Positions 37,760 to 46,858 of a DNA stretch of 64,000 bases are shown here, piece after piece. Under the pieces are notes generated by a model. The model did not search any database. It had not been told where the DNA came from and saw nothing but the letters and a program-made list of their open reading frames with translations. The translations under genes were made by a program, and so were the position numbers. Location of the stretch: positions 1-64,000 of the forward strand of contig NZ_BCPR01000018.1 of assembly GCF_016586165.1 (NCBI RefSeq), read 5' to 3'. Source of the stretch: Dyella sp. EPa41 (GTDB lineage: Bacteria; Pseudomonadota; Gammaproteobacteria; Xanthomonadales; Rhodanobacteraceae). Position 1 is the stretch's first letter, and each line of letters starts with the position of its first letter.

Positions 37760-40210
37760 ATGAAGCGTATCGCCGCCCTGATCTTGCTTGCCTCACTGTC
37801 CGCCAATGCACTCGCCTTCGAGCCGTTTGTCGTTTCCGATATCCGTATCGATGGCCTAAGCCGCATTTCCCAGGGCACGGTGCTCAACTACCTGCCCGTC
37901 AACCGGGGTGACCGCCTCACCAACGACGGTGCGCAGCGCGCCATCCGCGCCCTGTACCAGACCAAGTTCTTCAGTGACGTGGAAGTCGACCGCGAAGGCG
38001 ACATCATGGTCATCAAGGTGGTCGAGCGCCCGTCCATCGCCAAGCTCAACATCCGCGGCAACAAGGACATCAAGGAAGACGACCTGCGCAAGGGCCTGAA
38101 GGAGATCGGCCTGTCCGAGGGTGAAACCTTCGACCGCCTGTCGCTGGACCGCGTGCAGCAGGAACTGGTGCGCCAGTACTACAACCGCGGCAAGTACAAC
38201 GTGTCGGTCGAGCCGCACGTAACCAACCTCGACCGCAACCGCGTCGCCATCGACATCGAGATCCGCGAAGGCAAGGTCGCGAAGATCAAGGAAATCAACA
38301 TCGTCGGCAACAAGGCGTTCACCGACAAGGAAATCCGCAAGGGCTTCGAGTCGGACACGTCCAACTGGATGTCCTGGTACTCCAAGGACGACCAGTACTC
38401 GCGCGAGAAGCTCAGCGGCGACCTCGAGAAGCTGCAGTCCTACTACATGGATCGCGGCTACGCCGACTTCGGCGTCGACTCCACGCAGGTGACCATCGCG
38501 CCGGACAAGCGCACGATGTACATCGCCGCCAGCGTGAAGGAAGGCGACATCTACACCATCTCCGACGTGCACCTGCTCGGCGAGCTCATCCTGCCCGAGG
38601 AATCGCTCAAGCAGCTGGTGTACGTGAAGAAGGGCGACACCTTCAACCGCAAGGCCATCGAGGCCAGCACCAACTCGATCAAGAGCATCCTCGCCAGCAT
38701 CGGCTATGCGTTCGCCAAGGTGACGCCGGTGCCGAAGCTGGACAAGGACAAGCGCACCGTCGACCTCACGCTCTACATCGAGCCGGGCAAGCGCGTGTAC
38801 GTGCGCCGCGTGATCTTCCAGGGCAACACCCGCACGGAAGACGACGTGATGCGCCGCGAAATGCGCCAGTTGGAAGGCAGCTGGTTCTCGCAGCCGGCGA
38901 TCGACCGCTCCAAGATCCGCCTGCAGCGCCTGGGCTACTTCAAGACCGTCAACATCGACAAGGCCCTGGTGCCCGGCACCGAGGACCAGGTCGACCTGAC
39001 CGCGAAGGTCGAAGAGCAGTCCGCCGGCAGCCTGATGTTCGGCGTGGGTTACTCGCAGTACTCGGGCATCATCCTGTCCGCGTCGGTGTCGCAGAACAAC
39101 TTCCTCGGCACCGGTGACAGCTTCACCGTGGGCGCGTCGCGCAGCGACTACTCCACGTCGATCAACGCGAGCTACTTCAACCCGTACCTCACCGACAGCG
39201 GCGTGGGCATCGGTTACAACGCCGGCTACACCAAGAGCAACTACGCCGACACCAACAGCGACTTCGTGAACTACGAAAGTTCGATGAAGTCGTTCTCGAG
39301 CTTCCTCAGCTTCCCGATTTCGGAAACGGACAACATCCGTACCGGACTGGGCCTGAGCAGCAACAAGATCAACCTCGCCTACCAGTACGTCGACACGCTC
39401 AACGGCAACACCGTCACCACGGTGAACTACTCGCCGCAGATCATGATCGACTACCAGAACGCGATCGGTCACAAGACCATCCACACCTGGGACGCGACCA
39501 TCGGCTGGACCCACGACACCCGCAACGGTTACTGGGCACCGACGCGCGGCGGCCTGATTTCGCTGTCGACCGACATCGCGCTGCCGGGCTCCACCGTGCA
39601 GTACTACAAGATCTTCGGCGAGGCGAACCACTACTGGCCGATCGGCAAGGGCTTCGTGCTGTACCTGGACGGCCAGGTCGGCTACGGCAAGGCCTATGGC
39701 CAGACGTTCGACTACGACGGCGGCACCAGTTACAAGGCGGGCGATCCGGTCACCTTCCCGTTCTGGGAAAACTACTACTCCGGCGGCGTGCGCGACGTGC
39801 GCGGCTTCCAGGACAACACCCTGGGCCCCCGCGTGTGTACCGGCACGAACGCCGATGGCTCGCCGATCCAGCCCAACAAGGACGGCACCTGTACCGGCGG
39901 CTACTACTCGTACGCGCAGCCGATCGGCGGTGCGTTCAAGGTGCTGGGCACGGCCGAGCTGTACCTGCCGCTGCCGTTCCTCAAGGACATCAACACGGCC
40001 CGCGTGTCGTGGTTCGTCGACGTCGGCAACGTGTACCAGGACTACCAGAGCTTCAAGGCGAGCGAACTGCGCGCCTCGACCGGTATCTCGCTGCACTGGC
40101 AGGCGCCGATCGGCCCGCTGATCATCAACTTCGCCGTGCCGATCCGCACCAAGCAGGACGACAGCCACTACGAGGAGCGCATCCAGTTCACCTTCGGCAG
40201 CCAGTTCTAA
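37760..40210 (+). CDS. bamA: Outer-membrane protein assembly factor BamA
   Basis: The 816-residue Omp85 protein inserts beta-barrels in the outer membrane. It has a signal peptide (about residues 1-20) and five POTRA domains up to about residue 420. Typical blocks are FVVSDIRIDGLSRISQGTVL and KLNIRGNKDIKEDDLRKGL. The C-terminal 16-stranded barrel ends in phenylalanine (RIQFTFGSQF), as expected for the barrel signal. VRGFQDNTLGPR is the conserved VRGF lock motif. No skp (ompH) gene follows: lpxD comes directly after the terminator. Confidence 0.96.
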   Translation: MKRIAALILLASLSANALAFEPFVVSDIRIDGLSRISQGTVLNYLPVNRGDRLTNDGAQRAIRALYQTKFFSDVEVDREGDIMVIKVVERPSIAKLNIRGNKDIKEDDLRKGLKEIGLSEGETFDRLSLDRVQQELVRQYYNRGKYNVSVEPHVTNLDRNRVAIDIEIREGKVAKIKEINIVGNKAFTDKEIRKGFESDTSNWMSWYSKDDQYSREKLSGDLEKLQSYYMDRGYADFGVDSTQVTIAPDKRTMYIAASVKEGDIYTISDVHLLGELILPEESLKQLVYVKKGDTFNRKAIEASTNSIKSILASIGYAFAKVTPVPKLDKDKRTVDLTLYIEPGKRVYVRRVIFQGNTRTEDDVMRREMRQLEGSWFSQPAIDRSKIRLQRLGYFKTVNIDKALVPGTEDQVDLTAKVEEQSAGSLMFGVGYSQYSGIILSASVSQNNFLGTGDSFTVGASRSDYSTSINASYFNPYLTDSGVGIGYNAGYTKSNYADTNSDFVNYESSMKSFSSFLSFPISETDNIRTGLGLSSNKINLAYQYVDTLNGNTVTTVNYSPQIMIDYQNAIGHKTIHTWDATIGWTHDTRNGYWAPTRGGLISLSTDIALPGSTVQYYKIFGEANHYWPIGKGFVLYLDGQVGYGKAYGQTFDYDGGTSYKAGDPVTFPFWENYYSGGVRDVRGFQDNTLGPRVCTGTNADGSPIQPNKDGTCTGGYYSYAQPIGGAFKVLGTAELYLPLPFLKDINTARVSWFVDVGNVYQDYQSFKASELRASTGISLHWQAPIGPLIINFAVPIRTKQDDSHYEERIQFTFGSQF

Positions 40211-40243
40211 CTGGCATAGCCGGGCTGGAACGGCCCATGGAGA

Positions 40244-40275
40244 GAAGGCGCGGCCCTGCCGCGCTTTCTTTTTTT
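40244..40275 (+). terminator. Intrinsic terminator after bamA
   Basis: GCGCGG at 40248-40253 pairs with CCGCGC at 40259-40264 across a five-base loop, followed by TTTCTTTTTTTC. It separates bamA from the lipid A genes. Confidence 0.75.
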
Positions 40276-40298
40276 CATGCGCCCGGTGGCGCCTCCTC

Positions 40299-40304
40299 CT
40301 ACAA
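40299..40304 (+). promoter_or_regulatory. Possible -10 box of the lpxD operon
   Basis: TACAAT lies 24 bases before the lpxD start, in the short space after the bamA terminator. No good -35 box is seen at 16-18 bases. Because a terminator precedes lpxD, a promoter must exist here or the terminator must leak. Confidence 0.4.
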
Positions 40305-40328
40305 TGGCCCGATTGCAGGGAGCCAAGC

Positions 40329-41357
40329 ATGAGCGTCTTCAAAACCACCGTGTCCGGGCTGGCCGACCGCTTCGGCCTCGCCTTTCATGGCGATGGCGAC
40401 CGCGTCATCGATGGCGTGGGCACGTTGGCGGGCGCGGGTCCCGGCCAACTCAGCTTTCTTTCGAACAGCAAGTACGCCTCGCAACTGGCCTCCACCCGTG
40501 CTGGCGTGGTGGTCATGCGCGAGGAGAACGTGGCCGACAGCCCCACCGCGGCGCTCGTCGCGCACGACCCTTACGTGGCCTACGCCAAAATCGCCGCGCT
40601 GTTTGAACGGCTGCCGGCCTCGCCGCAGGGTATCCATCCCACGGCGGTGGTTTCGCCGAACGCGCGTGTCGCGCCGACCGCCAGCATCGGCCCGGGCTGC
40701 GTGATCGAAGACGGTGCCGTCGTGGAGGACGGCGCGATCCTCGGCCCCCATTGCATCATCGGTACCGATTGCACGGTCGGCGCGCAATCGCGCCTGGTGG
40801 CGCGCGTGACGCTGGTGATCCGCGTGAGCCTGGGCAAGCGCGTGCTGGTGCATCCGGGCGCGGTGATCGGCTCGGACGGCTTCGGCCTCGCCTTCGACCG
40901 CGACCATTGGATCAAGCTGCCCCAGCTCGGCGGGGTGCGCATCGGCGACGACTGCGAGATAGGCGCCAACACCACCATTGATCGCGGCGCGCTGGACGAC
41001 ACCGTGCTGGAAGAGGACGTTCGCCTGGACAACCAGATCCAGATCGCCCATAACGTCCACATCGGCGCGCACAGCGCCCTGGCCGGCTGCGCCGCGGTCG
41101 CCGGCAGCGCCAGGATCGGCCGCTACTGCATGATCGGCGGCAATGCCGGGGTGCTGGGCCATCTGGAAGTGGCCGACCGGGTTACCATTACCGCCAAGAG
41201 CCTGGTCACGCACTCCATACGCGAGCCCGGCGAATATTCTTCGGGCGTCCCGCTGCAGGAAAACCGACTGTGGCGCCGGAACGCAGCCCGATTCAAGCAT
41301 CTCGATGAATACGCGCGCCGACTCTCGGCGCTGGAGAAGGACAGCAACAATGAGTGA
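40329..41357 (+). CDS. lpxD: UDP-3-O-(3-hydroxyacyl)glucosamine N-acyltransferase
   Basis: The 342-residue enzyme adds the second hydroxyacyl chain in lipid A synthesis. The N-terminal uridine-binding domain has GVGTLAGAGPGQLSFLSNSK. A left-handed beta helix of hexapeptide repeats begins at about residue 100. GSDGFGLAFDRDHWIKLPQL and NTTIDRGALDDTVLEEDVRL are family blocks, and IQIAHNVHIG holds the catalytic histidine. The stop overlaps fabZ by eight bases. lpxD-fabZ-lpxA-lpxB form a coupled operon. Confidence 0.96.
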   Translation: MSVFKTTVSGLADRFGLAFHGDGDRVIDGVGTLAGAGPGQLSFLSNSKYASQLASTRAGVVVMREENVADSPTAALVAHDPYVAYAKIAALFERLPASPQGIHPTAVVSPNARVAPTASIGPGCVIEDGAVVEDGAILGPHCIIGTDCTVGAQSRLVARVTLVIRVSLGKRVLVHPGAVIGSDGFGLAFDRDHWIKLPQLGGVRIGDDCEIGANTTIDRGALDDTVLEEDVRLDNQIQIAHNVHIGAHSALAGCAAVAGSARIGRYCMIGGNAGVLGHLEVADRVTITAKSLVTHSIREPGEYSSGVPLQENRLWRRNAARFKHLDEYARRLSALEKDSNNE

Positions 41358-41823
41358 CCTCACCGTGCCTTTCCACCTTCCCGTGACTGTGGAACATATC
41401 CAGCAGCTGCTGCCGCACCGCTATCCGTTCCTGCTGGTCGACCGCGTGATCGAACTCGTCCCCGACAAGAGCGTGGTCGCCCTCAAGAACGTGACCATCA
41501 ACGAGCCGTTCTTCCAGGGTCACTTCCCGGGCCATCCGGTGATGCCGGGCGTGCTGATCGTGGAAGCCATGGCCCAGGCCGCCGGCCTGCTCACGCAGAT
41601 CTCCAGCCGCCTCAAGGGCAACACGGGCAGCCCGCTGTTCTATCTCGCCAAGGTGGACAACGCGCGCTTCAACGCGCCGGTGGTGCCGGGCGACCAGCTG
41701 CGCCTGGAAGTGACGCTCAAGCGCCTGCTGCGCAGCATGGGCCTGTTCGAGGCGCGCACGATGGTGGGCGACAAGGAAGTGGCGAGCTGCGAGCTGATGT
41801 GCGCCGCGAGGTCCGAGAAATGA
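41350..41823 (+). CDS. fabZ: 3-hydroxyacyl-[ACP] dehydratase FabZ
   Basis: The 157-residue hot-dog-fold enzyme removes water from 3-hydroxyacyl-ACP in fatty acid elongation. The family blocks are [17 protein letters not shown] and [20 protein letters not shown], with the catalytic histidine in GHFPGHP and the glutamate in VEAMAQ. It competes with LpxA for 3-hydroxyacyl-ACP, which explains why the two are linked. The start overlaps lpxD and the stop overlaps lpxA (ATGA). Confidence 0.96.
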   Translation: MSDLTVPFHLPVTVEHIQQLLPHRYPFLLVDRVIELVPDKSVVALKNVTINEPFFQGHFPGHPVMPGVLIVEAMAQAAGLLTQISSRLKGNTGSPLFYLAKVDNARFNAPVVPGDQLRLEVTLKRLLRSMGLFEARTMVGDKEVASCELMCAARSEK

Positions 41824-42593
41824 TCCACCCCACCGCGCAGATCGATCCGTCGGCCGTCATCGCCAGCAACGTCACCATCGGCGCGTTCAGCGTGATCGGT
41901 GCCGACGTGCATATCGGCGAAGGCACGGTGATCGGACCGCACGTGGTGATCGAGGGGCCGACCCGCATTGGCCGTGACAATCGCATCAGCCAGTTCGCCT
42001 CGCTCGGCGGCGCACCGCAGGACAAGAAGTTCGCCGGCGAGCGCACCGAACTGGTGATCGGCGATCGCAACCAGATCCGCGAATTCGTCACCATCAACCG
42101 TGGCACGGGTGATGGCGGTGGTGTCACGCGCATCGGCAACGACAACTGGTTGCTCGCCTACGTGCATGTTGCGCACGACTGCCAGATCGGCAACCACACG
42201 GTGTTCTCCAACTATTCGGCACTGGCCGGCCATGTCGAAGTGGGCGACTGGGTCGTGATGGCGGGCTTTTCCGGCGCCCACCAGTTCTGCAAGGTGGGCG
42301 CGCACGCGTTCATCGGCATGGGCTGCCTGCTGGGCTCGGACGTGCCGCCGTTCGTGATGATGGCCAACGAGCAGCGCGGTCGTCCGCGCGGCATCAACAG
42401 CGAAGGCCTCAAGCGCCGCGGTTTCGACGCGTCGCGCATTTCCGCGATCAAGCGCGCGTACCGCACGCTGTACATGGCCGGCCTTACCCTGTCCGACGCG
42501 CGCGAGCAGCTGGTGTCCCAGGCGGCCGACAGCGAGGACGTGCGCGCCATGCTGGAATTCCTCGATCGCAGCGAACGCTCGCTGGCACGCTGA
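41820..42593 (+). CDS. lpxA: UDP-N-acetylglucosamine O-acyltransferase
   Basis: The 257-residue trimeric enzyme makes the first acylation of UDP-GlcNAc in lipid A synthesis. It is a hexapeptide beta helix from the N-terminus ([20 protein letters not shown]). [17 protein letters not shown] carries the catalytic histidine, and [19 protein letters not shown] is a family block. The C-terminal helical domain has [20 protein letters not shown]. The length fits the family (262). The stop codon lies inside a repeat that can form a hairpin before lpxB. Confidence 0.96.
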   Translation: MIHPTAQIDPSAVIASNVTIGAFSVIGADVHIGEGTVIGPHVVIEGPTRIGRDNRISQFASLGGAPQDKKFAGERTELVIGDRNQIREFVTINRGTGDGGGVTRIGNDNWLLAYVHVAHDCQIGNHTVFSNYSALAGHVEVGDWVVMAGFSGAHQFCKVGAHAFIGMGCLLGSDVPPFVMMANEQRGRPRGINSEGLKRRGFDASRISAIKRAYRTLYMAGLTLSDAREQLVSQAADSEDVRAMLEFLDRSERSLAR

Positions 42594-42628
42594 TATGGGC
42601 CGCTGACATGGGCTTCGCCCATATCAGC
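42589..42628 (+). promoter_or_regulatory. Alternative hairpins between lpxA and lpxB
   Basis: GCTGATATGGGC at 42589-42600, which contains the lpxA stop codon, and GCTGACATGGGC at 42602-42613 are nearly identical. Either can pair with GCCCATATCAGC at 42617-42628: the first perfectly over 12 bases, the second with one mismatch and a three-base loop. The two pairings exclude each other. The lpxB ATG is 40 bases further on. Confidence 0.45.
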
Positions 42629-42667
42629 ATGAGGCACGGGAGTTTGCTTTTGTCTCCTTCATAAGCC

Positions 42668-43879
42668 ATGACTCCCACTGACACTACAAACCAGCCCCCC
42701 CTCATTGCCATCGTCGCCGGTGAAGACTCCGGCGACCAGCTGGGCGCCGATCTCATCGCCGCGTTGCGGCGCCGCTATCCCGACGCGCGCTTCGCCGGCA
42801 TTGGCGGCGCGCGCATGCAGGCGGCCGGGTTCGAGTCCTGGTACGACATCAAGGAACTGTCGCTGTTCGGCTTCGTCGAGGTGATCTCGCATCTGCCGCG
42901 CCTGCTTCGCCTGCGCAAGGAACTGGTCGCGCGGCTGGTCGCCGCAAAGCCCGCCGTGGTGATCGGCATCGATGCGCCGGATTTCAATCTTGGCGTGGAG
43001 AAGCGCCTGCGCGAGGCAGGCCTGCGTACCGTGCACTACGTCAGCCCTTCGGTGTGGGCATGGCGCGAGAAACGCGCGGAAAAGATCGGCCGCAGCGCGG
43101 ACCGCGTGTTGTGCCTGTTCCCGATGGAACCGCCGATCTATGCCAGGCATGGCGTCGACGCGCGTTTCGTCGGCCATCCGCTGGCCGACCGCTTTGCCAT
43201 GGTTTCCGACCGCGCCGGTGCGCGCGACTTCCTGGGGCTGCCGCACAACGTACCCGTGCTGGCCGTGCTGCCGGGCAGCCGCGCGTCGGAGATCGAGCGG
43301 CTTGGGCGCAGCTTCATCGAGGCGGCCCGCAAAGTGGCCACCGCCCTGCCCGGCCTGCGCGTGATCGTGCCGGCCGCCAATGAGCGGGTGCACGCCACGC
43401 TGAAAACCCTGCTGGGCGATGCAACAGGCGACGACGCGCCGCTGCTGCTGGACGGCCACGCGCACGAGGCGATGCTGGCCGCCGACGTCGTGCTGCTCGC
43501 ATCCGGCACCGCCGCGCTGGAGGCGATGCTGGCGAAGCGGCCGATGGTGGTGGGTTATCGTGTATCGCCGGTGAGCTATCGCATCGCGCGCATGCTCAAC
43601 ATGCTGAAGACGGACGTCTACTCGCTGCCCAACATCCTGGCGCGCGCCGGGGGCATGGGCGAGAAGGTCGTGCTCGTACCCGAGCTGATGCAGGACGACT
43701 TCACGCCCGAAAAACTCGCCGATGCGACACTGGCGCTGTTCCAGGACAGCGAGCGGCGTGGCGCGATCGTGACGGCATTCGAACAGCTGCACCGTGCCCT
43801 GCGCGGCGACCTGGAAGGCCACGCAGGCGACCTGGCAGCCGATGCCGTGGCCGAACTGGTGGAGGCTGCACGTGGCTAG
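42668..43879 (+). CDS. lpxB: Lipid-A-disaccharide synthase
   Basis: The 403-residue GT19 glycosyltransferase joins 2,3-diacylglucosamine 1-phosphate to its UDP form. The family motifs are [17 protein letters not shown] at the N-terminus, [20 protein letters not shown] and [15 protein letters not shown]. Its donor site contains [14 protein letters not shown] and [20 protein letters not shown]. The rnhB start overlaps the lpxB stop by eight bases and is preceded by GGAGG inside lpxB. Confidence 0.95.
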   Translation: MTPTDTTNQPPLIAIVAGEDSGDQLGADLIAALRRRYPDARFAGIGGARMQAAGFESWYDIKELSLFGFVEVISHLPRLLRLRKELVARLVAAKPAVVIGIDAPDFNLGVEKRLREAGLRTVHYVSPSVWAWREKRAEKIGRSADRVLCLFPMEPPIYARHGVDARFVGHPLADRFAMVSDRAGARDFLGLPHNVPVLAVLPGSRASEIERLGRSFIEAARKVATALPGLRVIVPAANERVHATLKTLLGDATGDDAPLLLDGHAHEAMLAADVVLLASGTAALEAMLAKRPMVVGYRVSPVSYRIARMLNMLKTDVYSLPNILARAGGMGEKVVLVPELMQDDFTPEKLADATLALFQDSERRGAIVTAFEQLHRALRGDLEGHAGDLAADAVAELVEAARG

Positions 43880-44519
43880 TTCGACCTTGAAGATGGACGT
43901 GCCGACGTCAGTCGCAGCCACCGGCGAAACCGTGGTTCGTCTCATCGCCGGCGTGGATGAAGCCGGACGCGGTCCCTTGGCGGGCCCCGTCTCGGTCGCC
44001 GCCGTCATCCTCGATCCGTCGCGTCCGAAAATCCGCGGCCTGGATGATTCCAAGAAGCTCACCGAAGCCAGGCGCGAGGCGCTCTACGAGAAGATCGTGG
44101 ATCGTGCCCTGGCGTATTGCGTCGTGCTGGTCACGGCCGATGAGATCGATCGCATCAATATTTTCCAGGCCACCATGACCGGCATGTGCCGTGCGCTGGC
44201 CGGCCTCAATCCCTCGGCGCACGAAGCATGGATCGACGGCAATGCCCTGCCGCGCGAACTGCCCTGCGCCGGCCGCGCCATCATCGGAGGCGACGCGCTC
44301 GAACCGGCCATCAGCGCCGCGTCGATCCTCGCCAAGGTGAGCCGCGATCGCTGGATGGTCGAACTCGATCGCGAGTATCCCGGTTACGGTTTCGCCGAGC
44401 ACAAGGGCTATGCCACGCCCTTCCATCTGTCTGCACTGAAGCGGCTGGGCCCCTGCCCGCAACACCGCCGCAGTTTTGCGCCGGTGAAGATCCTGGTGGA
44501 CCAGGGCGTGTTGTTCTGA
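43872..44519 (+). CDS. rnhB: Ribonuclease HII
   Basis: The 215-residue enzyme removes ribonucleotides from DNA and cuts RNA in hybrids. The catalytic acidic residues lie in [15 protein letters not shown] (aspartate and glutamate), in [10 protein letters not shown] and in a later aspartate. [16 protein letters not shown] and [15 protein letters not shown] are further family blocks. I chose the GTG at 43872 because GGAGG lies six bases upstream. An ATG at 43893 would also give a complete domain. Confidence 0.94.
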   Translation: MASSTLKMDVPTSVAATGETVVRLIAGVDEAGRGPLAGPVSVAAVILDPSRPKIRGLDDSKKLTEARREALYEKIVDRALAYCVVLVTADEIDRINIFQATMTGMCRALAGLNPSAHEAWIDGNALPRELPCAGRAIIGGDALEPAISAASILAKVSRDRWMVELDREYPGYGFAEHKGYATPFHLSALKRLGPCPQHRRSFAPVKILVDQGVLF

Positions 44520-44939
44520 GCGCGTGATTGGACGACCAAACAGGCGCCATCCCCAAGCATCAAGAAGGCCAAGAAGCGCATGCGCGAGCATGCCCTATGG
44601 GCCACGTCATGCGCGTGCAACGGAGCTAGAATACAGTCGACTTCGCAAGAGGCCGCGACCTGCGACGCGACCGCTGCAAAGCCAGGAAACAGCGGCTGTA
44701 TCGCGTACTGCCCAGCGTGTTTTCCAGCAGGCAACCTTTTCCGCCGCTGCCGCATCCGAACGGATACAGGAAACGAAGTCACCGGGCCGCCACAGGTAGG
44801 GCCGCAACGCGACACCGTCACGCGCCATTCCGCGGCGCGGTGCGCTTCCGCCGAGGCATGGATGCACGGGTCGACCCGCATGGTCCCCGCCATGCGGCCT
44901 GCAAATCATCGCGCGCATTAGACCGCAGGAGTGGTGCCA
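44520..44939 (+). other. 420-base gap before a small protein gene
   Basis: I found no credible gene here. Several hairpins are visible. CCGCTG and CAGCGG surround a 13-base loop near 44680. CCGCATGG at 44876-44883 pairs perfectly with CCATGCGG at 44890-44897. A TAGAAT near 44629 may be a -10 box. A leader of about 300 bases ahead of a 71-residue protein is long enough for a control element. I compared it by eye with c-di-GMP, SAM, SAH, TPP and cobalamin riboswitches and saw no match. Confidence 0.4.
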
Positions 44940-45154
44940 TGACGCTTCCCAACCGCCCATCCGACTTCGCCCCGTCGCCGGACGAGACGTCGATCGAGGT
45001 AACCGCCGGGTTGCTTTCCTCCGACGAACTCACGGCCATCGTGGACGCCGAATACCAGCACGTGGATTACGACCGGCATCCCTTGTCGGTGCGGCGCTTC
45101 GACCACTACATCGAAGGGCCGCTCGGCGACGGGCGTTTCCACATCTCAGGCTGA
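44940..45154 (+). CDS. Small protein of unknown function, 71 residues
   Basis: The protein starts at the ATG at 44940, with GCAGGAG nine bases upstream, a good ribosome binding site. It is acidic at the start and has no signal peptide, membrane segment or cysteine. The middle DETSIEVTAGLLSSDELTAI and the end DRHPLSVRRFDHYIEGPLGD are readable but match no family that I know. It is alone after a long untranslated region and convergent with the permease gene. Confidence 0.6.
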
Positions 45155-45210
45155 TCGAGAACCGGGTCGACGGCGGCACCGCTGGCGTGCCGTCGTCCGT
45201 GGGGCAAGAC

Positions 45211-46650
45211 TCAGCCGCGGCTGCGCAGCGCGCTGTGCCGGTAGCCGTAACCGATGTAGATCAGCATGCCGATGGCGGTCCAGCTCGCGAGCAACATCCA
45301 GTTGCCCGCGTTCATCTGCGCAAGCAGGAACAGGCAGACCAGCACGCCCAGCGAACAGACCACCGGGGCCGCCGGCACGCGGAAGCCGCGTGGCAGGTCG
45401 GGGTGCGTGCGACGCAGCACCAGCACGCCCACGCACACCGTGGAGAAGGCCAACAGCGTGCCCATCGACAACAAGTCACCCAGCAGGCTGAGCGGGAACA
45501 CCGCCGCCAGCAGGCCGCCCACGCAGCCCACCAGCAAGGTGGTGCGATGCGGCGTGCGGAACCGCTCGTGCACGGCGCCGAACAGGCGCGGCAGCAGCCC
45601 GTCGCCGGCCATGGAGTAGAGGATGCGGGCCAGGCCCATGTGCATCACCAGGATGACCGAGGTGAGGCCGGCCACCGCGCCCACCTGGGTCAGCAGCTTC
45701 AGCCACGCCAGCGCCGGGTGGGCGGCCAGCGCGGTCGCCACCGGTTCGGCGGTGGCCAGTTGCGGGTATGGCACCAGGCCGGTGAGCACGGCCGCCACGA
45801 TGATGTAGAGCACCGTGCAGACCGCCAGCGAAATGAGGATGCCGGCCGGCACGTTCTGCTGCGGATTGCGCGTTTCCTGCGCCGCGGTGGCCACCGCGTC
45901 GAAGCCGATGTAGGCGTAGAACACGCTGGTGGCCGCGCGGAATACGCCGGCCCAGCCATAGTGGTCGCCACCCTGGTTTTCCGGCACGTAGGGATGCCAC
46001 AGCGAAGGGTCGACGTACTGCAGGCCGAACACCACGAACAGCACCACGACCAGCACCTTCAGCACCACCACGAAACTGGCGAACAGGGTCGACTGGCGGG
46101 TACCTACGTAGAGCAGCGCGGTGATCGCCGCGACCACCAGCAGGGCCGGCAGGTTGAGCCAGGCGCCGGTCGCCACGAAATGACCGTCGCGGAACGACAG
46201 CGGCGCATTGGCCCATACCGACGGGATATCGATGCCCATGCTGTGCAGCAGGCCCACGCCGTAACCGGACCAGCCCACCGCCACCGACGACACCGCCAGC
46301 AGGTACTCGGCCACCACGTTCCAGCCGATGAACCACGCCAGCAGTTCGCCGAACGTGGCGTAAGCGTAGACATAGGCGCTGCCCGACACCGGCAGCATGG
46401 CCGCGAACTCGGCATAGCTGAGCGCCGCCAGGGCCGCCGCCAGGCCGGCCAGCACGAAGGAGATGGTCAGCGCGGGGCCGGCATGCTCGGCGGCCGCCTG
46501 TCCGGTGATCACGAAGATGCCCGCGCCGATCACCGCGCCCACGCCCAATACGATCAGGTCCTTGAGGCCGAGCGTGCGGCGCAGGTTGTCGCCCACGGAA
46601 AGCGACGCCTCGATGGGCTTGACGGTGAACAGTGAGCGGATCAGTGACAT
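45211..46650 (-). CDS. APC-superfamily amino acid permease
   Basis: The 479-residue protein has about twelve to fourteen hydrophobic helices. The first holds the family motif GVGAVIGAGIFVITGQAAAE (substrate-binding GxG in helix 1), and ATSVFYAYIGFDAVATAAQE is the conserved block of helix 6. TRNPQQNVPAGI follows, as in cationic amino acid transporters of the CAT/YhdG type. Charge and substrate are not clear, but a cationic amino acid is likely. The start at 46650 is chosen because MSLIRSLFTVKPIEASL is the usual N-terminus of this group. Confidence 0.88.
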   Translation of the reverse strand: MSLIRSLFTVKPIEASLSVGDNLRRTLGLKDLIVLGVGAVIGAGIFVITGQAAAEHAGPALTISFVLAGLAAALAALSYAEFAAMLPVSGSAYVYAYATFGELLAWFIGWNVVAEYLLAVSSVAVGWSGYGVGLLHSMGIDIPSVWANAPLSFRDGHFVATGAWLNLPALLVVAAITALLYVGTRQSTLFASFVVVLKVLVVVLFVVFGLQYVDPSLWHPYVPENQGGDHYGWAGVFRAATSVFYAYIGFDAVATAAQETRNPQQNVPAGILISLAVCTVLYIIVAAVLTGLVPYPQLATAEPVATALAAHPALAWLKLLTQVGAVAGLTSVILVMHMGLARILYSMAGDGLLPRLFGAVHERFRTPHRTTLLVGCVGGLLAAVFPLSLLGDLLSMGTLLAFSTVCVGVLVLRRTHPDLPRGFRVPAAPVVCSLGVLVCLFLLAQMNAGNWMLLASWTAIGMLIYIGYGYRHSALRSRG

Positions 46651-46858
46651 GCAGTGCCTTCGGAAGCCCGGACGGGCCACCGTCCCTGGGTGAAAAGTCC
46701 TGAACCATGCCAGCCGCGGCGAGCCCCCGCAACCGCCAGAAGTCCGGAGCACCTCGTGGCCGAGGCACGTTGTTGCCGGTCACAGACGGGGACTACCATG
46801 CCTCCAGGGGAGGGCTTCGGCCCGCGCAGTCTGCTTTACCGCCCGTTGGAACCGAACC

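Noticed and set aside
37856-40348. 830-codon open frame on the minus strand
   Set aside because: It is the mirror of bamA and rich in Val, His and Asp as expected for a shadow frame. No motif was seen.
44524-44799. 91-codon open frame after rnhB
   Set aside because: It starts at a GTG five bases after the rnhB stop with no ribosome binding site. It is Arg/Pro/Ser-rich without a domain.
44700-44939. Possible known riboswitch before the small protein
   Set aside because: Short pieces recalled c-di-GMP and SAM riboswitches, but conserved cores and pairing order are missing. I kept it only as a structured gap.
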